From Sphingomonas sp. SORGH_AS_0879 (GTDB taxonomy: Bacteria; Pseudomonadota; Alphaproteobacteria; Sphingomonadales; Sphingomonadaceae): 64,000 nucleotides of DNA. Made by a program: the position numbers and the translations under genes. The stretch lies in NCBI RefSeq assembly GCF_030819175.1, contig NZ_JAUTBJ010000002.1, forward strand, positions 3,805,001-3,869,000, in the 5' to 3' direction. Of the stretch, positions 58,470-64,000 are shown in pieces. Every line of letters begins with the position of its first letter. The first letter of the stretch is position 1. The notes under the pieces were generated by a model. It saw nothing but the letters and a program-made list of their open reading frames with translations, had not been told where the DNA came from and did not search any database.

Positions 58470-59141
58470 ATGGCCTTTCTTCTGGCGATCGAGGGTGCGG
58501 ACGGCGCAGGCAAGGCGACCGCGACGGCGGCGGTGACCGAGCGGTTGAACGCCGCCGGGCTGTCGGCGGCGGCTTTGTCCTTCCCGCGTTACGGCGATAC
58601 GATCGGCGGCTGGGCGCTGGGCGAGTATCTGGCCGGTCGCCTGCCCCATGCCGCCGCGCCGGAGACGGCGGCGACGCTCTATGCGCTCGACCGATTCGAA
58701 TCGCGTCCGCATCTGGTCGAACTGGCGGCGGCGCACGACGTCATCGTGTTCGACCGCTATATCGCGTCCAACATGGCCTATCAGGCCGCCCAGGTGCCGC
58801 CCGACCAGGCCGAAGCCCTGCTGCAATGGATCGAGCGGCTGGAGACGGTCCAGTTTCGCCTGCCCGCACCCCATTTGTCGGTCTATCTCGACACGCCGCT
58901 GGACGTTGCGCGCGACCTGATCGCACGCAAGCGCAAGCGGAGCTACACCGACGACACCTATGACGCATACGAGGCCGATCTGGGGCTTCAAGCGCGGGTG
59001 CGGGCCAATTATGTCGCGATGGCGGACGGCGCGATGCTGGGCGAATGGGCAACGGTGTCGACCGTGGCGCATGGCGCGTTGCGCGATCGGGCGGAGATCG
59101 CCGACGAGATCACCGCGCTGGTCACGGAACGGTTGGGGTAG
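58470..59141 (+). CDS. tmk: dTMP kinase-like nucleoside monophosphate kinase
   Basis: Phosphorylates dTMP to dTDP. It has 223 residues. Walker A is GADGAGKATA, the central DR(Y/S) motif is FDRYIASNMAYQAA, and the lid region RKRKRSYTDD follows. In the Walker A the usual Ser/Thr after GK is Ala, which is unusual, and the protein is longer than typical bacterial Tmk. A second, canonical tmk may exist elsewhere in the genome, so the symbol is tentative. Confidence 0.75.
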   Translation: MAFLLAIEGADGAGKATATAAVTERLNAAGLSAAALSFPRYGDTIGGWALGEYLAGRLPHAAAPETAATLYALDRFESRPHLVELAAAHDVIVFDRYIASNMAYQAAQVPPDQAEALLQWIERLETVQFRLPAPHLSVYLDTPLDVARDLIARKRKRSYTDDTYDAYEADLGLQARVRANYVAMADGAMLGEWATVSTVAHGALRDRAEIADEITALVTERLG

Positions 59142-59153
59142 TTTCCTTTATTT

Positions 59154-59361
59154 CGCGCGAAGACGCGAAGACGCGAATAGAAAGAGGATGGTTCGCGCGG
59201 AGGCGCGGAGAACACGGAGGCGTCGTACCTTGTGGACAACGCATCCCTTCTTCCTCCAGCGACCGAAGAAGGGGGACTGCGCGCTATCGCGCGCAAGACA
59301 TCTCCGCGTCTCCGCGCGAACTTCATCTGGAAAACTTCGCGCCATCGCGGCTTCGCGTGAA
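59154..59361. repeat. Family A inverted cluster after tmk
   Basis: A1 (from 59,154), A2 (59,191-59,219), inverted A2 (59,302-59,320) and inverted A1 (59,334-59,361). No gene in the gap. Confidence 0.75.
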
Positions 59362-59385
59362 CCAAAATCCGCGCGACGCCCCACC

Positions 59386-59979
59386 TCAATTCGACGCGCG
59401 GATGGTCCCCGCCAGCGGAGCGAAGCGGGCGACCTGCTGGCCGACCAGCCGCAACTGCCCCTCCACCGTGGCGTCGCTGATCTTCCCGGCTTCATCGAAC
59501 CGCGTCTGCTGCGTATTCACCGCCGCCGCGAAGGGCGTGGGCCAGCCGCGAAGCGCATGGACGATCGAGCGCAGGGCCGCGATGGTCGACCCCGTCGCCT
59601 GCCAGCCATAGGCCGTGGCAATCAATCCCACCGGCAGGTCGGCCAGATAGGGCCGGTCGTCCTTCGCCGTTTCCTCCAGCAGGTCGAGCGCGTTCTTCAC
59701 CAGCCCGGAAATGCTGCCATGATAGCCGGGGCTGGCGATGATGATCGCCGACGCCTGGCGCACCGTTTCGACAAAGATGCGCTCCGCCTCGGTCCGCTCG
59801 ACGGCGCGCGGATTGTAGAGCGGCAGGCGCGCCAGATCCTCGCCGCCGAAGACATGGGTGCGAAACCCCTCATCGGCCGCCGCCGTCATCGCGATGCGAA
59901 GCGCGCGCTCGGTCGAGGAGACACTGCCGATCGTGCCGCCGATGCCGACGACCAGCGGGGAAGAGGAAGGATGGGCCAT
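59386..59979 (-). CDS. NADPH-dependent FMN reductase
   Basis: A 197-residue flavodoxin-like-fold protein with the family loop GIGGTIGSVSSTERAL and the flavin-binding SPGYHGSISGLVKNALDLLEE. Members reduce flavins, quinones or azo compounds with NAD(P)H; the substrate here is not known. Alone, divergent from no close partner. Confidence 0.9.
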   Translation of the reverse strand: MAHPSSSPLVVGIGGTIGSVSSTERALRIAMTAAADEGFRTHVFGGEDLARLPLYNPRAVERTEAERIFVETVRQASAIIIASPGYHGSISGLVKNALDLLEETAKDDRPYLADLPVGLIATAYGWQATGSTIAALRSIVHALRGWPTPFAAAVNTQQTRFDEAGKISDATVEGQLRLVGQQVARFAPLAGTIRASN

Positions 59980-60056
59980 GCCAGCCTTTCACCCCGGACC
60001 GGGCGACTGGGCAAGCGCTAAGTTGCGGGGACCGTTTCGGCAGGGAGGTTACGCCG

Positions 60057-60926
60057 TCAGTCCCACCAGAGGAACCACCAGTCCGTCGTCATCAATCCGG
60101 CGGCGAGATTGGACAGGGTTTCCGCCCCCTGCTCCACGGCGTCGGGGCAATATTCGTACATTTCACGCGCCAGCCGCAGCGCGTCCGCCCGGTCCTGGGG
60201 GCGCGTCCTGACCCGGATGTTCATCGTATCGCCGTTGATCCCGATCAGTTCGGCACCATAGCGGCGATTCCAGTCGCGCAGCGCCGCGACATGATATTCG
60301 GATGGCGGGCAGGCATTCCAATTGCCCCAGCGCAGATAGGCGGGCGCCTCCCAGCCATGTCGCGCGGGCAGCATCACTATGTGCACCCGGTCAAGGACCT
60401 TGCCGGATGTTATGTCCTCCGCCACGGCGAGCCCCGGCGCTTCGGGACCGGCATCGATATCCGTGGGCCATTGGCCGATCGGAGCACGCAAATCCTCCCC
60501 GCCATTCGCCGCCGACCATGTCCGAAAATCCGCCGGAAAGCGCAGAGCGTCCGCCGCCGCGATGATCTGTGCCGGGGAACGCGGCCCCGCACGGTTCGAG
60601 GGAACCCCCGAGACGGCCGGATCATCGATCGTGAACTGGTCCGCGATCCGCTCCAGATCCGCATCGCCGCCGATCACCACCGGCCAGCCTCGCTCCGAAG
60701 CCCTCAGCCGCTCCCATGCCGCCAGCGCATCCTTGCCGGGAACAGTCACCCGCTCATAGGGCAGCGCCGCCATCATGCGCTTGTGCATCGCCTCATCGGC
60801 GGTGCGCTGATCGGGTCGAAGATGGGACAGGTCGCGCGTCGCCTGTTCGCTTTCCGCCGATCGTGCCGCGCCGAGCAAGCCGCTCAGCGTCAGGCCCCCG
60901 ATCATCCATCGCCGTGTCGGTTTCAT
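60057..60926 (-). CDS. DUF4253 protein with N-terminal export signal
   Basis: A 289-residue protein. The C-terminal ~110 residues match DUF4253: YLRWGNWNACPPSEYHVAALRDWNRRYGAEL..., LAREMYEYCPDAV, and the ending DWWFLWWD. The N-terminus has RRWMIGGLTLSGLL, which could be a Tat or Sec signal. Family function unknown. The start at ATG 60,926 was chosen over a longer frame that lacks the signal. Confidence 0.8.
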   Translation of the reverse strand: MKPTRRWMIGGLTLSGLLGAARSAESEQATRDLSHLRPDQRTADEAMHKRMMAALPYERVTVPGKDALAAWERLRASERGWPVVIGGDADLERIADQFTIDDPAVSGVPSNRAGPRSPAQIIAAADALRFPADFRTWSAANGGEDLRAPIGQWPTDIDAGPEAPGLAVAEDITSGKVLDRVHIVMLPARHGWEAPAYLRWGNWNACPPSEYHVAALRDWNRRYGAELIGINGDTMNIRVRTRPQDRADALRLAREMYEYCPDAVEQGAETLSNLAAGLMTTDWWFLWWD

Positions 60927-61077
60927 AGGGACAGCCTCGCACGACACCCCCCACCGGCGCAATCGATTCAGGGGTGGATCGGGGGCGGGCCGATAAGCGA
61001 TGACTTTCGGTGGCTGGCACGCTCGCCAGCGGGGAGTAGAAGGTTCGCCAAGAGCATATAGGAGGACCGGACGGGGC

Positions 61078-63123
61078 ATGACGAAACACCTTCCCTGGAT
61101 CGCGCTGGCGATCGTCGGAGCGGGCGCGTTGGGCGTCGTTGCAACGGTACGCGGCGAGCCGATCAACGCACTGTGGATCGTGGCCGCCGCCGTCTCGGTC
61201 TATCTGATCGCATATCGTTATTATGCGCTGTTCATCGCCAAGGTGATCGGCATCGACCCCAGCCGCCCCACCCCGGCCATTCGTCGCGCCGACGGCCTGG
61301 ATTATGTCGCGACCGACCGGACCGTGCTGTTCGGCCACCACTTCGCGGCGATCGCGGGGGCCGGGCCTCTGGTCGGTCCGGTGCTGGCGGCGCAGATGGG
61401 CTATCTGCCCGGAACCTTGTGGATATTGGCGGGCGTGGTGCTGGCCGGGGCGGTGCAGGATTTCCTCGTGCTGTTCCTGTCGATGCGCCGTGACGGACGG
61501 TCGCTGGGCGAGTTGATCCGCATGGAGATGGGCCCCGTGGCGGGCACCATCGCGCTGTTCGGCGCCTTCATGATCATGGTCATCATCCTGGCGGTGCTGG
61601 CGCTGATCGTCGTGCGGGCGCTCGCCGAGAGTCCCTGGGGGCTGTTCACCGTGGCCGCCACCGTGCCGCTCGCGATGCTGATGGGCGGCTATACCCGCTG
61701 GGTCCGGCCGGGGAAGATCGGCGAGGTGTCGATCATCGGCTTCATCGGCCTGATCCTCGCCATCGTGTACGGCCAGTCGATCGCGCAGTCCGCCGTGCTC
61801 GCGCCGCTCTTCACCTTCACGCCCGTGCAGCTCTGCTTCCTGCTGATCGGGTATGGCGCGGTCGCCTCGGTCCTGCCCGTCTGGCTGCTGCTCGCGCCGC
61901 GCGACTATCTGTCGACCTTCCTCAAGATCGGCGCGATCGTGGCGCTGGCCATCGGCATCGTCATCATGGCCCCGCCGCTCAAGATGCCCGCGCTCACCAA
62001 GTTCATCGACGGCAGCGGGCCCGTCTGGGCAGGGCCGCTCTTCCCCTTCCTGTTCATCACCATCGCGTGCGGCGCGGTGTCGGGTTTCCACGCGCTGATC
62101 GCCAGCGGCACCACGCCGAAGCTGATCGCCAGCGAGAAGGACGCGCCCTTCATCGGATACGGCGCGATGCTGATGGAAAGCGCGGTGGCGATCATGGCGC
62201 TGGTCGCGGCCTCGATCCTCGATCCGGGCGTCTATTTCGCGATGAACGCGCCCGCCGCCGTGCTGGGCACCGATCCCGCCAGCGCCGCCGCCGCCGTCAC
62301 CGCGATGGGCTTCCCGATCTCGCCCGAAACGCTCACGCAGGTCGCCAAGGACGTGGGCGAGCATACGATCATCAGCCGCGCAGGGGGCGCGCCGACGCTG
62401 GCGGTGGCGATGGCGGAAATCTTCAGCCACCTGTTCGGCGGACAGGCGATGAAGGCCTTCTGGTATCACTTCGCCATATTGTTCGAGGCGCTGTTCATCC
62501 TGACCGCCGTGGATGCGGGCACCCGCGCCGGGAGGTTCATGTTGCAGGATCTGATCGGGCTGGTCGTCCCCAGCTTTCGCGGATCGAGCAAGGTCGCGCC
62601 GGGCCTGATCGCGACCGGGCTTTGCGTCGCGGCCTGGGGCTTCTTCCTCTATCAGGGTGTCACCGATCCGCTGGGCGGCGTGAACACGTTGTGGCCGCTA
62701 TTCGGCATCTCCAACCAGATGCTGGCCGCCGTCGCGCTGATGCTGTCGACCGTCGTGCTGTTCCGCATGAAGAAGGACCGCTTCGCCTGGATCACGGTGA
62801 TCCCGACGGTCTGGCTGCTCGCCTGCACGCTGACCGCCGGGTGGCTGAAGATTTTCTCCGCCGATCCGCGCGTCGGCTTCCTCGCCCATGCCGACAAGTT
62901 TTCCAGAGCGGCGGCGGAGGGCAAGGTTCTGCCCCCCGCCAAGACCATGGCGGAGATGGGGCGGATCGTGTTCAACGACCGGATCGACGCGGGACTGTGC
63001 GCGATCTTCCTGGGCGTGGTGCTGGCGATCCTGGTCTATGCGGTGCGCACCTGCCTGATCGCGCGGTCCATCGACCGGCCGAGCGTGACCGAGGTTCCGC
63101 CCGAACTGGTGGCGGCCGAATGA
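61078..63123 (+). CDS. cstA: Carbon starvation protein CstA-family transporter
   Basis: An inner-membrane transporter of 681 residues with many membrane segments, beginning HLPWIALAIVGAGALGVVA and including FGHHFAAIAGAGPLVGPV, the CstA hallmark. CstA members import peptides or pyruvate and are induced on carbon starvation. The ATG at 61,078 follows GGAGG. The stop overlaps the small ybdD-like gene. Confidence 0.93.
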   Translation: MTKHLPWIALAIVGAGALGVVATVRGEPINALWIVAAAVSVYLIAYRYYALFIAKVIGIDPSRPTPAIRRADGLDYVATDRTVLFGHHFAAIAGAGPLVGPVLAAQMGYLPGTLWILAGVVLAGAVQDFLVLFLSMRRDGRSLGELIRMEMGPVAGTIALFGAFMIMVIILAVLALIVVRALAESPWGLFTVAATVPLAMLMGGYTRWVRPGKIGEVSIIGFIGLILAIVYGQSIAQSAVLAPLFTFTPVQLCFLLIGYGAVASVLPVWLLLAPRDYLSTFLKIGAIVALAIGIVIMAPPLKMPALTKFIDGSGPVWAGPLFPFLFITIACGAVSGFHALIASGTTPKLIASEKDAPFIGYGAMLMESAVAIMALVAASILDPGVYFAMNAPAAVLGTDPASAAAAVTAMGFPISPETLTQVAKDVGEHTIISRAGGAPTLAVAMAEIFSHLFGGQAMKAFWYHFAILFEALFILTAVDAGTRAGRFMLQDLIGLVVPSFRGSSKVAPGLIATGLCVAAWGFFLYQGVTDPLGGVNTLWPLFGISNQMLAAVALMLSTVVLFRMKKDRFAWITVIPTVWLLACTLTAGWLKIFSADPRVGFLAHADKFSRAAAEGKVLPPAKTMAEMGRIVFNDRIDAGLCAIFLGVVLAILVYAVRTCLIARSIDRPSVTEVPPELVAAE

Positions 63124-63302
63124 ACTGGCTCGCCCGCCTGCGCGAGATCGGCAACGCCATGGTCGGGATGCCCAGCTATGACGCCTATGTGGCGCACATG
63201 GCGACGAAGCATCCCGACCGCGAGCCGATGGACGAGGTGACCTTCTTCCGTGAGCGGCAACAGGCGCGGTATGGCGGGAAGAATGGTGGGCGTTGCTGCT
63301 GA
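63120..63302 (+). CDS. YbdD/YjiX-family small protein
   Basis: A 60-residue protein with the family pattern MVGMPSYDAYVAHMATKHPD and EVTFFRERQQARYGG. YbdD-like partners are needed for CstA-type transport in E. coli. The ATG overlaps the cstA stop (ATGA), so translation is coupled. Confidence 0.88.
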   Translation: MNWLARLREIGNAMVGMPSYDAYVAHMATKHPDREPMDEVTFFRERQQARYGGKNGGRCC

Positions 63303-63303
63303 T

Positions 63304-63621
63304 TGTTCACGCGAAGCCGCGAGGGCGCGAAGAAGGTTTGTTCGCGCGGAGGCGCGGAGACGCGGAGAGAAGAAGAGGCCAACACTCCCACCGCCGTTCA
63401 GCCTGAGCGCAGTCGAAGGCCACGGGCTGACGCTCGCCAGGCCCCAGCGCCAATAGAGCCTGCGGCTCGAAGACCTTTTGGGCGATGTCTTGTCCTTGGC
63501 CTTCGACTACGCTCAGGCTGAACCGCGGTTTGGGATGCCGGTCTCCGGGCTCCCCCCTCCTCCGCGCCTCCGCGCCTCCGCGCGAACCCACCTTCTTCGC
63601 GCCGTCGCGGCTTCGCGCGAA
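63304..63621. repeat. Nested repeat: family A flanking family B
   Basis: The gap 63,303-63,790 contains A1 (63,304-63,331), A2 (63,339-63,367), a B pair (63,394-63,421 and inverted 63,498-63,525), inverted A2 (63,560-63,588) and inverted A1 (63,594-63,621). No gene is visible; the remainder 63,622-63,790 is the secE upstream region. Confidence 0.8.
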
Positions 63622-63790
63622 CGAAAAAGCCCCACCCCGCCCCACCCTTGCCTTTTGACCAAGCCACAGCTACATCGCGTTCCCATCCGAACAGCGCGGA
63701 CGGTGTTTTCGTCGCATGACCCTTCAGTCAGGCGACGGCGGACCCATGCCCCGCTGACAGTATTTCAACGCAGGTGCGGGAACGGCACGA

Positions 63791-63988
63791 GTGGCGAAGA
63801 CGACCCCCATCGAATTCATCAACCAGGTCAAGACCGAGACCAAGAAGGTCGTCTGGCCGACGCGGCGGGAAACGGTGATGACCGGCGTGATGGTGGTCGT
63901 GATGACCACGATCCTGGCCATCTTCTTCCTGGCGGTGGACTCGTTCTTCGAGACGCTGGTCCGCACCCTGCTGTCGCTCGCGAAGTAA
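63791..63988 (+). CDS. secE: Preprotein translocase subunit SecE
   Basis: A 65-residue subunit of the SecYEG channel with one C-terminal membrane helix (MTGVMVVVMTTILAIFFLAV) after the conserved amphipathic FINQVKTETKKVVWPTRRE. The start is GTG 63,791. In most bacteria nusG follows, presumably just beyond the right edge. Confidence 0.95.
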   Translation: MAKTTPIEFINQVKTETKKVVWPTRRETVMTGVMVVVMTTILAIFFLAVDSFFETLVRTLLSLAK

Positions 63989-64000
63989 AAGGGTTCTCAT

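Noticed and set aside
60793..62469. 558-codon minus-strand frame over cstA
   Set aside because: Antisense to a well-conserved membrane transporter and His/Asp/Gln-rich without a family.
63622..63790. Possible tRNA-Trp before secE (a frequent neighbour)
   Set aside because: No cloverleaf or anticodon arm can be drawn in this interval.

Overview
The window reads as a chromosome segment of a high-GC alphaproteobacterium of the order Sphingomonadales, most likely Sphingomonas or a close relative. The evidence is a circularly permuted two-piece tmRNA, GapR, a DUF1244 protein, an NDUFS4-like Complex I accessory protein, the block yebC-ruvC-ruvA...ruvB, and the 'FDFAQAER / FSLSEVEG' intergenic repeats typical of sphingomonads. 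No species can be named from the sequence alone.

Region 1 (1 to about 13,755) is the right-hand part of an integrated element. It holds a truncated, possibly relaxase-like gene at the left edge, a three-gene operon of unknown function, a giant repeat-rich autotransporter adhesin, a divergent XRE-type regulator in a low-GC patch, and a large serine recombinase. The recombinase reading frame runs into the 3' part of a tRNA-Arg(CCG) gene, which looks like the attachment site. A 17-bp sequence occurs three times in front of the element's transcription units.

Region 2 (13.8 to 33.6 kb) is core chromosome: nth-dapB, a Sir2 deacylase, a CysQ-like phosphatase with pmbA, an AlkA-type glycosylase, a ferredoxin, rlmB with an M28 peptidase, tRNA-Tyr and tRNA-Gly, small membrane proteins, a metallo-hydrolase, uvrB, a PRC-barrel protein, a lipoprotein, and a telA/xpaC-like operon. 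Between 30.1 and 30.34 kb lies an apparently independent, highly structured transcript. It encodes an 18-residue peptide behind a Shine-Dalgarno that matches 15 nt of the 16S rRNA 3' tail perfectly.

Region 3 (33.8 to 50.4 kb) is rich in DNA repair and central metabolism: ruvB, a 2-hydroxyacid dehydrogenase inserted in opposite orientation, ruvA, ruvC, yebC, a HerA-like ATPase, gapR, pyk, a malic enzyme (maeB) that is frameshifted in this sequence, mutS, the two-piece ssrA RNA with tag ANDNEALAIAA, and an Rrf2 regulator.

Region 4 (50.4 to 64 kb) holds mscL, lemA with two TPM-domain genes and a Nudix hydrolase, hrpB with the NDUFS4-like gene, a polyprenyl diphosphate synthase (frameshifted near its start), chorismate mutase with a dTMP kinase-like gene, a flavin reductase, a DUF4253 protein, cstA with its small ybdD-like partner, and secE at the right edge.

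Intergenic regions repeatedly contain paired inverted repeats of at least three families (called A, B and C here), sometimes nested, each able to fold into a long hairpin. Three genes (maeB, ispB and the DUF1244 gene) show what look like single-base indels, so sequencing error should be excluded before calling them broken.
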